Of a stretch of 64,000 bases of DNA, positions 1-11,439 are shown in pieces (position 1 is the first letter of the stretch; every line of letters begins with the position of its first letter). Under the pieces are notes generated by a model. It had not been told where the DNA came from and ran no database searches. It was given only the letters and a program-made list of their open reading frames with translations. Position numbers and translations under genes: made by a program. This DNA comes from Platycnemis pennipes (lineage: Eukaryota; Arthropoda; Insecta; Odonata; Platycnemididae): positions 30,899,859 to 30,963,858 of the forward strand of contig OW121858.1 in NCBI GenBank assembly GCA_933228895.1, in the 5' to 3' direction.

Positions 1-271
1 GTAAAATTTCATTTTATTAATTCTAGGATTAATGGTCGCAAATCATTGTAACCCATGGCAATATTTTCAAAATAATATCGTCATCGGATATCGCGATTCA
101 GCTGTTGGACAGAAAACAATATCTGCGCATGTTATTGGCGCACAAATTGCATGAAAATCTTTGATCGTGTACGACCGTGAACCAACTTCTTGTACAATAT
201 CTTGGTCCAATCTCGCCGTTCAATTTATTGTACAAGATCTTGTACAAGAAATTGCACCGTGTACAACGGCC
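1..271. mobile_element. Family A TTAA-target DNA element, right part (cut by window edge)
   Basis: Aligns by eye with 62149-62424, a complete copy at the other end of the window, including the shared stretch ATCGTCATCGGATATCGC. The terminus ends CAACGGCC followed by TTAA (272-275), matching the inverted terminus GGCCGTTGTACACGG of the complete copy. Sub-terminal sequence is rich in the palindromic motif TTGTACAAG. Non-coding here. Superfamily is uncertain (piggyBac, Kolobok or a Harbinger-like group). Confidence 0.75.
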
Positions 272-275
272 TTAA

Positions 276-1822
276 AGGAGGTTCCACCGTGACTCCACAA
301 TTCAAACTCCCGTAATAGAACTATGTGTTACTTAATGAATAAAAACCGATCCATAAAAATACCTATATGGAAAATCATCTATAGTGTGATAACTGGAGAT
401 GGGTAATTTTCCGCTTATTTTCAATTTTGAGCTGCAAATCTTTATCAGAGGACTCAATACGATATCAAATAGCATTGAGATATAAATGCTGACACTTATA
501 TCAAACACATCACGACGTTTTTCCATTATAACTCATTAAAAAAATTATAATGAAGTTGGCAGCAACACGCAGTTTGTCTCTCTTTTGTCACACTATGAGA
601 AATTTTCGTTCCAAAGACATACCTCTGCGCAATGTGCATTTATTATTTTTCTCTTAATCGATCACCGACCCAATGTAAATTCAATGTGAAGAAAATCGTT
701 TTAGCTTCTTAATTTATAATATCATCCATTCCAATGGTTTCTTCGTGAGGAAGAAATTTTCTGAAAAAGAACTTTTCTAAGAATTACCATTTTTTACGGT
801 AATTATCAGGGGTGTTGGTAATTTACAAAAAATACCATGGTAATTTTCATAAATTACCATGGTAATTTACCAAGTTGCCCATCTCTAGTGATAATGCATA
901 CACAATAATTGTATGAGTATGCTATTTTATAGCGCGTTGTAATTGCATTCTATTTTTTAGAAGCTCTTTTAACTCATTTTGACTTCACAACATGGCCGAC
1001 GTGTATTTTCCATGTTAAATTTACAAAGTGAGAATACATGTTCAATCCCATTAATACGTATTCTAAAATAGGTTACATATTTTTTTACTTAGTTTTAAAC
1101 TATTCCCTTGCAAACACAACTCTTTGTTTTGAATATTAATATTGATGTTTTTGCAAAATTTTTGGCAACAATATTGCTGCTAGGGCTGCTGCTGCTGATG
1201 TGGACAAAGATCGGGTGAATTGGGAAATTTCAAATTCCGAGTGTTCACTAAGTACATGTCTATCTTCAACAATGACGCTGCTACCATTTGGAAGCATTTG
1301 TATTGATAGCACAATATCAATAACCAAGAGGAATACTTAAATTACATAAGCAATATAAGAAGTACCTTGTTGTAATGTATATTCCTTAATTAAGTTAGAT
1401 TAAATAGGCTCGTAAGCACGTTCCGTCACAAGTACCGTTGCCAATGATAACAACATACTGTAACACCACTTTCATGTAACTAATGCATTTCTGCTTTTTT
1501 TTGAGCAAACATTTATTAATATCATTTAAACAAGTGTGGTAACGTGAGCACTTTTTTACAATGCTAAATTCTACATAAAATTACGCATCTTATATATGTT
1601 AGTTTTTTGTCGAAACAACACTTCTCTTGACATTATTAATCTGCAAATGTTACTACTCTGCCATATAACCACATATAAAATAGCTGATTTTCAACGTATT
1701 TTTTTCCAATTGTATGATGGAAAGGCCTCGTCATTTTATTGCCAATCGATAGAAGGGCCAAAAAATTGTGTCCTGAAATTTTCACAAAAATGACATCTAC
1801 TTCATAATTTGGTGGAGACTCC
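276..1822 (+). mobile_element. Family C TTAA-target MITE, copy 1 (enlarged)
   Basis: Begins AGGAGGTTCCACCGTGACTC directly after TTAA and ends GGTGGAGACTCC, the two inverted ends of a family present at least nine times in this window. Typical copies are about 965 bp; this one is longer because of an hAT MITE at 394-887 and about 100 bp of extra sequence near 1170-1270. No transposase is encoded, so it is non-autonomous. The TTAA target suggests piggyBac- or Kolobok-type mobilisation (inference). Confidence 0.8.
394..887. mobile_element. hAT MITE, family B copy 1, nested in family C
   Basis: Ends TGGAGATGGG and CATCTCTA are near-perfect inverted termini. The flanking 8-bp duplications are GTGATAAC (386-393) and GTGATAAT (888-895), one mismatch, diagnostic of hAT. 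The interior carries sub-terminal repeats of AAATTACCGTAATTTTC type and no coding region. Confidence 0.88.
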
Positions 1823-1828
1823 TTAGGT

Positions 1829-2230
1829 CACTTTGTTGCCAAACAATTTTCAAAAATATGAATATTAATAAAATTCAAAGCAAAGTGTTGTATTTGCAAG
1901 GGAATAATTAAAAACTAAGTAAGAAAATATTTAACCTATTTTAGAGTACCTATTAATGGGATTGAGCATGTATTCTCACTTTATAAATTAAACGTGGGAA
2001 AAACACGTCCGTCATGTTCCGAAGTCAAAATGAGTTAAAAGAGCTAGTAAAAAATAGAATGCAAGTACAACGCACCATATAATAGCAACATACTCATACA
2101 ATTATTGTGTATGTGTTATCAGCCTATATATGATTTTCCAAAGAGGTTTTTTTCTGGATCGGTATCTATCCTTAAATAACAAATAGCCCTTTTATGGGAT
2201 TTTGAATCGTGGAGTCATGGTGGAACCTCC
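1829..2230 (-). mobile_element. Family C TTAA MITE, inverted partial copy
   Basis: Carries the reverse complement of the first ~400 bp of family C and ends GGTGGAACCTCC next to TTAA (2231-2234). It lies tail-to-tail with copy 1, whose own distal end at 1822 is followed by TTAG rather than TTAA, so the two form a back-to-back chimera rather than two clean insertions. Confidence 0.75.
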
Positions 2231-2384
2231 TTAACACATTCAAATCGGAATATTTCTAGTGTGCAATCGTGAAAAATGGAAAGGTTTATCCTCCACATTA
2301 ATTTGGCCAGTCATTTAAATGTAATTTTAAAATTAGTAAAAAAAATTTTTTTGTATTAACAAAACTCGATAATTTATTAAAGAC

Positions 2385-2527
2385 ATGAGTTCGCGTCCTT
2401 CAGAGAAGTCTTCAGAGAGGTCTTCAGTGAGGTCATTAGAGGGGTCATTAACAGATGCGAATGCGCGTCCTTCGGTGTCTTGGCAACGCACCTCGGACGC
2501 ACATTCGTGTCCGTCGGGTTGAACGTG
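2385..2527 (-). mobile_element. Possible piggyBac-like terminal fragment
   Basis: Read on the minus strand this starts at TTAA with CACGTTCAACCCGACGG, which resembles piggyBac-type ends. It contains a hairpin (CGAATGCGCGTCC at 2459-2471 against GGACGCACATTCG at 2497-2509) and a short degenerate tandem of the CAGAGAGGTCTT kind. No partner end was found. A diverged orphan end is the best guess. Confidence 0.35.
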
Positions 2528-2530
2528 TTA

Positions 2531-3121
2531 AAAGCTATCTTCGCTAATCAATGAGCCGATCCTTAATATCAATAGAGAATGCTGAGTAAATTTTATGATG
2601 TAAGAAGACAGTTTGCAGAGGTTAAATGCTAGAAAAATTTTTAATTCTTACTACTAATATTCAAATCTTTAACTTTTGGGTTTAATTTCTAATGTAAATA
2701 AATAATTGGAAGTTGAATTCCTGACCTCTTTCTGAATTCAGAAATGTATCATATTAGTAAAGATCAAAATTCATGTGATAAAAGAACTGACATTTGTAAT
2801 TTAAACAAAATTTATAACAATTTAATACATCGAAATTAAAAAATTATAACACATAGACCTTGGCAACCAATTTGTAAACAAATTCACCTTATAGAATTTA
2901 AGGTATGTAAAATTTATTCCATGTAATTTTTTGGCATTAAAATTTGTAAAAAAATATATTGTAAAGCATTTGGCACTGTAAACATCCTGTAAATCATGCT
3001 ACTTATTATTGTTATGTTATTGGCGGTTCAAACCCATTTTTAGTCCTGATCAGAAGGAAAAATACAATTTCCGAAACGTCAACCAAAAGTTAAATTATTT
3101 TTCATTTTTAAAAAAAGGGCC
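2531..3121. other. AT-rich non-coding stretch
   Basis: No gene or clear element seen. The one notable piece is 3045-3080, CTGATCAG followed by GGAAA, an AT-rich loop, TTTCC and GAAAC, which resembles the hammerhead-like tail also seen at 26431-26458. Confidence 0.4.
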
Positions 3122-3388
3122 TACCCTAGTAGCACAATTAATGCTCACAATATGCTGAGCACATTTTCGTAAAATATGTTCAATATGTTGAAAATGTTTC
3201 TAGCATATGCTGAGCATTAACAAATGTCCGGGTAATCATATGCTATAAATGTGCTGAAAACATTTTCGAAAATATACTGAGCATGTTGTCAACACAGGCG
3301 TGGCATATGGGGGGCTTTATAGCTCGGCGGCAGCGGCGCTTACGATGGATTTCGCCGCGGAAGGAAATCGGTGGCCCTTCACAGCTCT

Positions 3389-5492
3389 TGCCCCGTTCAC
3401 ACTACTAGGGTAGAATGATAGTTAATATGGCGGCTAAAACTAACCTGCGTTCACACGGCCTACCCAGAACCATCGTAAAGACTCTAGTGACATCTATTGG
3501 AGAGTGAAATTAAGTCAAAATAACAATGGAGGGTAGGATAGCGGAAGGACTTTGTCTTGCAAAGATTGGAAGCGTATTTTAACTTATGTGCAAATTAGAT
3601 GCAGTTATTTTATAGAAAATTATCAATGTAGTTTCCTAGATCCCTTTTTATAAATGAACCAAAATATTCTTCTTAAATTACTTCCTCATGATTGACAGTG
3701 GGTCGCATCTCCGAGATACGGATTCTGTGTTAGTTACTTTGCTAAACATCAATTTTAAATATAAAATTGAATGCAATTAACATTTGCTTTGAATAACTCC
3801 AAAGTAATACGTTAAAAATATGTAAAGGTTGTACAACGATGAACGCCCTCCATGACTTTAATTTCCAGATATATTAGACATTCAACCTTAACCTCTTTTT
3901 CCTCGCATATTTCAACTAATACCTTTACACTTTAAAATTATTAACGTTTCCTTGCCTGTATTTCTATTCGTTTAGCTTATATACAGGCATCACGCACCAA
4001 GAAATGCAATCAACCATGTAACGCCATGCTACGAAATGATTAATTGTTCACCTCTCAATAAGTTATCGCTCGTGTTAACCCATTTTGTAGGAAAGTTCAT
4101 GTATCCAAATAGAATACATACAAGTATACATAGTGAATTTGTTGCTCTTATCAGTATTTAGTATTTTTAAATCCGATATCCCAAGTTTACCATATTCTGC
4201 TGTTTGTGAAAGGAGCTATTTAAGGGAATAATGCTGAAAATAGTTTTGATGCCGTCCTAAGGAGTGAATGCGTAAAAAATAACATGAGTCGAATTTCCTG
4301 TTAAAGTTTGCAACTTCTTAGTTACTTAATTTCTGCATGTATATTTTCTTCACGGCAAGTTAATCACATACAATAAATATATAAGCGTACGTACTCAGGA
4401 TTCAGGGGTAAAGCAAACTATTTAAAACCATTATTGAACAACCGAATCAGTGGAACGTGGTAATACAACTACTAAAATATATTACAGTGTGATTAAATAA
4501 ATATCGTTGTAACTAAGGCCCCGTTTCCACTACTGACATTCTACCACGGTTATTTCAGCCCTCATAACCTACCTGCGTTCCAGTTAGCTACAAAGTTACC
4601 CTTGTAATCACATCGTCACATAGCGGTTACCAGTATTCCAGTTCAAAAGAAAATCGACGATCGTTATAGAAATGCGCAAAGATGGTAGCACATTAAAGTG
4701 TGTAAGCACTTGAAGTTTTATTCAAGAATCTATATTGATTGTTATAATAAAATGTCGTCGGGATTATCGCGTACGCCTAAGGAGCAAGTCCGTCTCCTCG
4801 TGAGCAAAGTTTTTGCAATTCTTTTGTTCGGTCATTGCTGGGAAAATATAATTAAATTATGTAAACCATAGGTAATAACCACTCTGGAGCATTATTGAGC
4901 ATAGACAAAAATCAAGTATTAAGCCAAACAAAGACACCACACCAACTACGTTTTCCTAGATTGCACACTCCGCGATCCTTAACCGCTATCCGTGATTCAA
5001 CTGTTTTCCCATAATTCTTACCAGGATTTTGACTAACTTGCGTTCCAATTACAAAAAGGACAAGACGGTAACCACTATTCCCAGATATAACAAGGGTAAC
5101 TCAATGCTAGTAGGACTATCGACCATGGTAGGCGTTTTCGAGCGTTTCCATTACTAGCATTGCGCGGGTAGAGAGTTACCGTCGTAGAAATGTCAGTAGT
5201 GGAAACGGGGCCTAAGAATCATTTCCAATACATATCGAGCGATCCGGTCACTTCGTCTTCAAGCACTCTACGTTCATTTCCACTTCCATTTTGAAAACAA
5301 ACCTTCTTTCTACCCACATTTCTACCAACTTGCGTTCACACGTCCTTAAAATACCAGTAACTAGCGCCAACTATAGTAACTCAATAATGGTAGAAAAGTT
5401 TACTAGGTTTAGCGGCAACCTGCGTTCACACGGCCATTTTCCAACTATGGTAAGCCTTACCATAGTAAAAAGCTAGTAGTGTGAACGGGGCA
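3389..5492. mobile_element. N3: DNA transposon nested in N2
   Basis: Inverted ends TGCCCCGTTCACACTACTAG / CTAGTAGTGTGAACGGGGCA with duplication TCT (3386-3388, 5493-5495). Sub-terminal blocks share ACCTGCGTTCACACGGCC at 3448 and 5418. The form resembles PIF/Harbinger-like MITEs (inference). Contains N4 at 4517-5212. Confidence 0.87.
4517..5212. mobile_element. N4: Harbinger-like MITE, innermost of the nest
   Basis: Inverted ends GGCCCCGTTTCCACTACTGA / TCAGTAGTGGAAACGGGGCC with a TAA duplication (4514-4516, 5213-5215), fitting the TWA target of PIF/Harbinger. It is 696 bp and non-coding. Its end resembles that of N3, so both may have been moved by related transposases. Confidence 0.88.
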
Positions 5493-6626
5493 TCTGCGGC
5501 GCGGCGTGAAAAAAGAAGATCGCAATGCGTTGCAAGGCACTGGAACTTATATGGGAACTTGTCGCCTTGTACCTTCAATTTTTAAAAACCAGGACCTTCA
5601 GCAATATATTAATAATTTGCGGTGTATTGCTTATAAAACTTTGAGATGGGATGCATACTGCAACGAAACATTAAACGACTGTGAGATACTATTCCATGTG
5701 TGTACGCGCAATGCAATAGTTACATTTTCACTTAACTCTTATTTCTGGGATAGCTGTGACTTCTCTTCTTCGATTATAAATTTAACACTTCATAACAACC
5801 TTTATATTCGTAATGCATCTCACACGCGCTCATGAAAGTGCCCAATAGAACACATCCAAGAATGCTGGGCGATTCGAACTAACCGGGCATCCCTCTTCTT
5901 GCCGCTGGGATTCAGCAAGGCTGAATATTTGCGGCAGCCGCTAGCCGTTGAAGCGCTAGTCAGCGATGCTCAACGGTCTGACGTCATGATTTCCAAAGGC
6001 GTGTTCTCATTGGCTGATTTCTGCCGCTGGAGCTCTGCCGCCGAGCTATAAAGCCCCCCTATTTGAGAAAACATGCTGAGCATATTTCAATTGTTTTTTG
6101 TAGCATATTTAATCTATCACCGTTCAGGGTCATTTTATCGGAGGAAGAAAAGTCCGAAAAGCAAATTAAATGGAAGAAATTTGAATTTCAATGCCGGTAT
6201 ATCAGTCAAAAATGTACCATTTACTATGGTCAGTTTTTAACTGAAATATCAGTTCGATTTTCTTCCATTTAACTAGCCTTCCGGACCTTTCTTCATCCGA
6301 ATAAAATATCTTCAGCACAAGATGACAGAATTATGTGACTTTCGATCGTTGCTCCGACCGTATTTCATCTTGAAGTTAAATGCAAAACACAACCAATACA
6401 ACTATTCGTAAAGTTATACTTCTCCTTTCAATGGGTGACAAGTGAAGGAGTGAAGTTCCCATAATTGCAATTGCACTGGATTCATACACACATGTATTCA
6501 CTCTTAATTTTCACGACTTTCGGGAAATGATTTTAAAAGGAAGCAGCTGTAGATTTAAATATTTATTATTATTCCTTCTAAATTCAATTATTTCATTCAC
6601 TTGACGATCTGTACCACATAAAACAT

Positions 6627-8107
6627 GGGCCGTATTCTGTAACTTGGGTGATGTCTATCACCGGTGATTGACATCACCGAAAAACTTCACCCGTCCTTGA
6701 CGTTTCCGATTCTGTAACTGGGTGGTGAAGTTTCTTCACGTGATGAGGGTGTTATGAAAAATTGCGCCGTCTAGTTCTGGCAAAATTAGATTAGCCAATA
6801 AAGAGAGCCAGTTGTATCACATGACCGCAAGGCAGGCAAGTAATGTGCAAATTAAATGCTTGTAGTCACGATCATGTATGTTCATGCTTGTAGTAATGGT
6901 TTCTCGAGTAATGATATGTTTGATAATATTTATTATGATGTTCTAATAACCCGGCTGGGTGATTATTAACAGTAGGATTAATATTACGAAGTGAAAAATA
7001 GATTAATTTGCGAAACAAATTTGCAACATCAACAAAAACAATTGCACCATATTCTATCGTGATACGTGAATAAACCACGGTGAATGTGATTAATTTTTCA
7101 GTTTCCTATTTTCAACTTCCACAATATCAATCATGAACAGAGTAAATGGTGTTTTTCACTTGTTTGCGAAGACTCAAATGTACACAATAACACTGTCATT
7201 CGCGTAATAAATAGGTATATCATCATCTTACAAGTCGATAGAAAGGGAGCTGCGAAAAACAAACGTAAATATATAACGAGCAACCAAAAAATTTCTTAAT
7301 TGCTCACATTGTTTGTGTGAAAATATTGCCCAAATACTCTGAATCTAATCTTGTTTGTGTTATACGTATAGTATCTTGGAAATGTGATTGTTGGCTTGGT
7401 TAACCGAACTTGAATACAGTGTATCAGAACCATATAGACGTGTGTTATTCCTCGATCGTAAAATCGTACCAAATATATTTGCAATAATTTAAACAAACAT
7501 GATTACTCGTCGAAGTGAAATTAATTGGTTCTATTTCGATGTATACAATTATGTATTTTGGTGTCCATATAATCTTATTACTTTACTCGTACAAGCAATT
7601 TTGACTTTTCTACGTAAATTAGAGATGTTTTTATTGCTCTGCCATTGTTTTAGCAATTTTATAAATATTTATTTCAATGCTTGTATGTATGTCTTTTTGC
7701 CCCTGAAATTTTGGATGGTATGCAAAATTTGGGATAGGTTAACACAGGTCGTTTCTTACTTACGTCAAAACACATTAATTTAGAGTTGTATGACAGTAAA
7801 TATACCATTTTAATTATTGTTATTATATGCATGTGTTATTTTTTCCGTTTAAATTGCGTCAGAGTCCCTACATTAACGTTATTAATGAACGCACGATGTT
7901 TGTTTCTCGCTAACATGATGGCGGACACTCAATATATTTACGGGGTGATGAGATAAGGGCGGCTATTGAGGAGGTGATGTGATATCACCCTGTTTGGGGT
8001 GAAGAACATCACCTCGTCGCGTTACAGAATCGGAAGAGCGGTGATAGGTGATGTTCATCACCGGTGAAGGCTCATCACCGGTGATGACGAGTTACAGAAT
8101 ACGGCCC
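6627..8107. mobile_element. N5: 1.5-kb DNA transposon, independent insertion in N1
   Basis: Inverted ends GGGCCGTATTCTGTAACT / AGTTACAGAATACGGCCC with 3-bp duplication CAT (6624-6626, 8108-8110). The sub-terminal zones contain repeated ATCACCGGTGAT palindromes and GGTGATG motifs. The interior is AT-rich; the short open frames at 6872-7078, 7296-7496 and 7499-7783 have no recognisable domain. Confidence 0.87.
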
Positions 8108-9462
8108 CATACGTTTCAACATACCACGCGTCATCTCAAAGAAAACCAGTATGACAGCACACAACACGAGAATAAATAGAATTGAGATCGCTTTTGCACA
8201 ACACCAACAACACAACTTTTGTTTTATTTGTTCTGCATGTTCAATAATAAGGGTATTTTTAATCCACTCTCGTCTCAGTAATGTAACATATATTCATTTT
8301 CCAAGGGGAAGTTCTTTCAAATTGTTTCAACGCTCGTCACTGCACTAAGGTTAATCAACAACCGACGTTTTCACTTTCACATATGCACTATAGTTGAATA
8401 ATGACCTCGTTAGCTCATTCCCAAATACCGAGTACGGTAATAATATAACATACATATCTGAAAGAAGAAAAAGAATTGTCGTTAGGTACTAGTCGAGGCA
8501 GGAATCCAATGAAAACCATTGGAAGGGTTATTAAAAACAATGAGAAATTGATGTCTTTTCTTCATCAAAATCAATTACGTAAATTTACTCGCCGTACCTG
8601 TATTGTCTGAATGCTCGAACATGATCGTCGATGATAGGATGATCATCCCATTATCGAATTAAGCTGCTGTGAACACCAAGAATAGTTTAAAATGCAATTT
8701 AGCGAGGAGCTTAGTCTGGCCTGGCTAACTCTCATATTCGTTTCTCAACATAATTCGCCGCCGCTCTGCTTTGCGATGTTGATATTCCCAAACGCCGCGA
8801 AATATGAGATGAACGTTGAGCTAAATGGACATCATCGGCACAATTACGAATGTACAACATGGATATTTACTATAATTAACATTAATTTAGGTCTAATCAG
8901 TAGAAAACGGTAAAAAACAATGGACATACAGACGAAATTGAGCGGGACGATGATAGATATTGGTATGATCAGTTATCATAGCATGACTGAGCACGATAGT
9001 GGACTCTGGTAAACTCAACTCAAAACTCAAAGTTGTAGACTTAAGAGTTATGGAAACGTATAAATAAACATGTCTATCAATAAACAATGAGCTATTTCCA
9101 TCAAAATATTTTAGGCATATTTTATGAACATATGCTAGAAATATGTTGAGCACATAACATCAAAATATTTTGAGCATGTTTTTCTAACATGTGCTAGAAA
9201 TATGCGGACTGCATGTTATAAAATGAGTGGCATCTAAAATGACATGAAAATATTTTCAGCATATGCTCACAACATGGTTTCGAAAATATTTCCTTGAGCA
9301 TAATGGAAATGCCGTGAGCATGTGCTCAGCATCTTTTGTGCTACTAGGGTAAGCACCCGAAAAATCATCCATATATTAAATAAATAATGATTTGAAATAA
9401 AAACTCTTCACTTCACCTAATCAATTGATTTTACAAATCAAATTCTGAGTCGATTGCCATAC

Positions 9463-9649
9463 CTGCAGAACATAATATTCGGACACTGTGAAGGGGCCAC
9501 TTTGGATCCGCTGGTAACTGATTTTTCATGATGTATTTCTCGTTGCGGCTGCCGTTGGGGAACCAGAAAGCCTTCTCTCCTTTCAGCCAAATGGACGGGA
9601 TGCACTGAACCGTTTGGTCGTCCACGAATTCCACGATTTTGTATGCCAT
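9463..9649 (-). CDS. First coding exon of a DUF4806-type protein (partial)
   Basis: Minus-strand exon encoding 62 codons plus one base. ATG at 9649 is preceded in frame by a stop, which supports the start. It ends at a donor, CTGCAG then GTATGG, at 9463/9462. The peptide has the pattern IVEFVDDQTVQCIPSIWL, then a basic/aromatic stretch with AFWFPNG, then WPLHSVRILCS. This layout (VVEF..D.TV..VPs.W, then a W/P pair) is the conserved N-terminal block of DUF4806-containing proteins, multiplied in aphids, ants, Hydra and others and often near transposons. Their function is unknown. The rest of the gene would lie to the left, but 9349-3124 is transposons and no second exon was seen, so it may be split by a huge intron or a dead fragment. 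Confidence 0.55.
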
Positions 9650-10644
9650 CTCCTGGGTTCATGAAATGGGAATGAAAGTGATTGATTGAGGAAAAGGTCA
9701 CTTTCTGATCATCACCTCTGATGCAAAGAGCTTCACAGAACTCATGTTTATGATAGTAATATTAATGACATAACAATAAGTCAAAGAGAAGTTGCTTGAA
9801 GACAACAAAAACTTCAAAACCTTTTTAAAGCAGGTGAAACTGTATATTTACCAGAGAAAGCATGAGTACGGAGATAATTTAGAGGTTGTTCATAATATTT
9901 ATCCTTTGTTATTGATTTACTATGATTTAAGTGAAGCCAGATTTCTTAGCCATCTAAGAAAATGGTTATTTAAGCAAAGAGATATAGACAATATTCTTTA
10001 ATGTTAAAGTACCTACTACCATTGATATCAATATGCAATATTGACAACTGCTTCTCACTCACCATCCTTGAAACCCTCCCAGAAACTGCATCTTCCCTAG
10101 AAGTTAAAACTAGAGAAATGGCGCACACATGGCATTTAAAAGCATTCAGACCCCCTGAAATCAACATTTCTCACTAGCCCTCCACCATTTTCCATTGCGA
10201 GTGTCCTTTATTTATTTTGTACCTGTGTTTTTGATTTTGTGTTTTATCCTCGCTCGTCGAGAACTTACATACGTGCTCCGCTGATCTTTTTTCAAATGAA
10301 TATATATGCAATATGTTATTGATATAACTATGTAATATATACAACTATATCTATAATTATTACCTGTTTTATGTTGTTCTATGGTTTAACGCTTTAAGTA
10401 TAGTCTCTAACTTTTAGTTTATCTTTTACTGAGCACACTTTTTGTGTCAATTGCAATGCCCATGTATTGTTAAATACACTGCTGCTGAACACAGTGTAAT
10501 AAACCCATGGCAACCCCAATACAGGTTTCCTTACGGGGGCCTAATTTCACAAATAATTGTTAATAATATCGTATAATTTTTGCATGAAATAAAATACATT
10601 ATTATCGTATTATATTTCCCTAATGTCTATACATGTACTATAAT
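9650..10644. other. AT-rich stretch with one unassigned small ORF
   Basis: The 69-codon open frame at 9792-10001 is lysine- and leucine-rich (for example SEARFLSHLRKWLF). It faintly recalls the tail of a LINE reverse transcriptase protein, but no motif settles it. The remainder looks like unclassified repeat. Confidence 0.3.
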
Positions 10645-11164
10645 TAGAGATGGGTAAATTACCGTAATTTTCAATTGAGGTAAATTACGGTAATTTTCGA
10701 AAATTACCGTAATTTTCCGGTAATTTAAAGTTTTAAGCTGCTAATCCTTATCAGAGGACTCAAAACGAAATCAAATAGCATTGAGATATAAATGCTGACA
10801 CTTATATCAAACATATCACGATGTTTATCTAATGTAACTCATAAAACAATTATAACGAAGTTGGTTGCAACACGCAATTCGCCTCTCTTTTGTCACACTA
10901 TGAGAAATATTTGTTCCAAAGACATGTGCATTTGTTATTTTACTCTGAATTAATTGGAATTAATCACGGACACAATGTAAACAAAATCGTTTTAGCTTCT
11001 TAATTTATAATATCACCCATTCCAATGCTTTCTTCGTGAGGAAGGCATTTTCTGAAAAAGAAAGGGGTGTTGGTAATTTACGAAAAATTCCACGGTAATT
11101 TACGAAAAATACCACGGTAATTTACGAAAATTACCGCAGTAATTTACCAAGTTGCCCATCTCTA
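10645..11164. mobile_element. hAT MITE, family B copy 2
   Basis: Ends TAGAGATGGG and CCCATCTCTA; 8-bp duplications ACTATAAT (10637-10644) and ACTATAAC (11165-11172). 520 bp. Same interior as the copies at 394, 11778, 18757 and 27804, with arrays of GGTAATTTTCG / CGAAAATTACC near both ends. Confidence 0.9.
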
Positions 11165-11439
11165 ACTATAACTGTAACTGTAATGTCTATAAGCTGTTCT
11201 ATAACTGTACGTCTAAATTCCTGCAACAAAGTTTTCTTTGTCCAATTGCAGACAGTTGTTATGCAAGAACGTACACTAGTATTGCTGAATATGTATTTTG
11301 AAGGTGACCCTACCAACAGGAAAATGCCTTAGGGTTAACCTAGAGCTCCAGATCATAATTATTTCTTGTATTGCTTATAACTTATTGGAGCAATAAAGGC
11401 ACAATAACACAATATAATATTATTTTTTATTAGGCTAGT

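Larger units (their letters stand above)
3309..6059. mobile_element. N2: DNA transposon nested in N1
   Basis: Inverted ends GGGGGGCTTTATAGCTCGGC and its complement GCCGAGCTATAAAGCCCCCC, with 3-bp duplication TAT (3306-3308, 6060-6062). It holds a further insertion at 3389-5492. Its own remaining ~650 bp are GC-richer than the surroundings. The 109-codon open frame at 5506-5835 lies in its right part and matches no family I know. Confidence 0.88.
3124..9349. mobile_element. N1: 6.2-kb DNA transposon with TA target duplication
   Basis: The left end CCCTAGTAGCACAA and the right end TTGTGCTACTAGGG are perfect inverted termini flanked by TA (3122-3123 and 9350-9351). Both sub-terminal zones contain many copies of a TGCTGAGCATATTT-like motif in both orientations (3140-3290 and 9090-9340). 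About 4.2 kb of its length is two separate later insertions (3309-6059 and 6627-8107), leaving about 2 kb of its own sequence, with no transposase recognised. Confidence 0.85.

Noticed and set aside
5506..5835. 109-codon ORF as a gene
   Set aside because: Entirely inside nested DNA transposon N2, with no domain and no splice context.
7499..7783. Hydrophobic 94-codon ORF as a membrane protein gene
   Set aside because: Inside DNA transposon N5. Its hydrophobicity follows from T-rich sequence.
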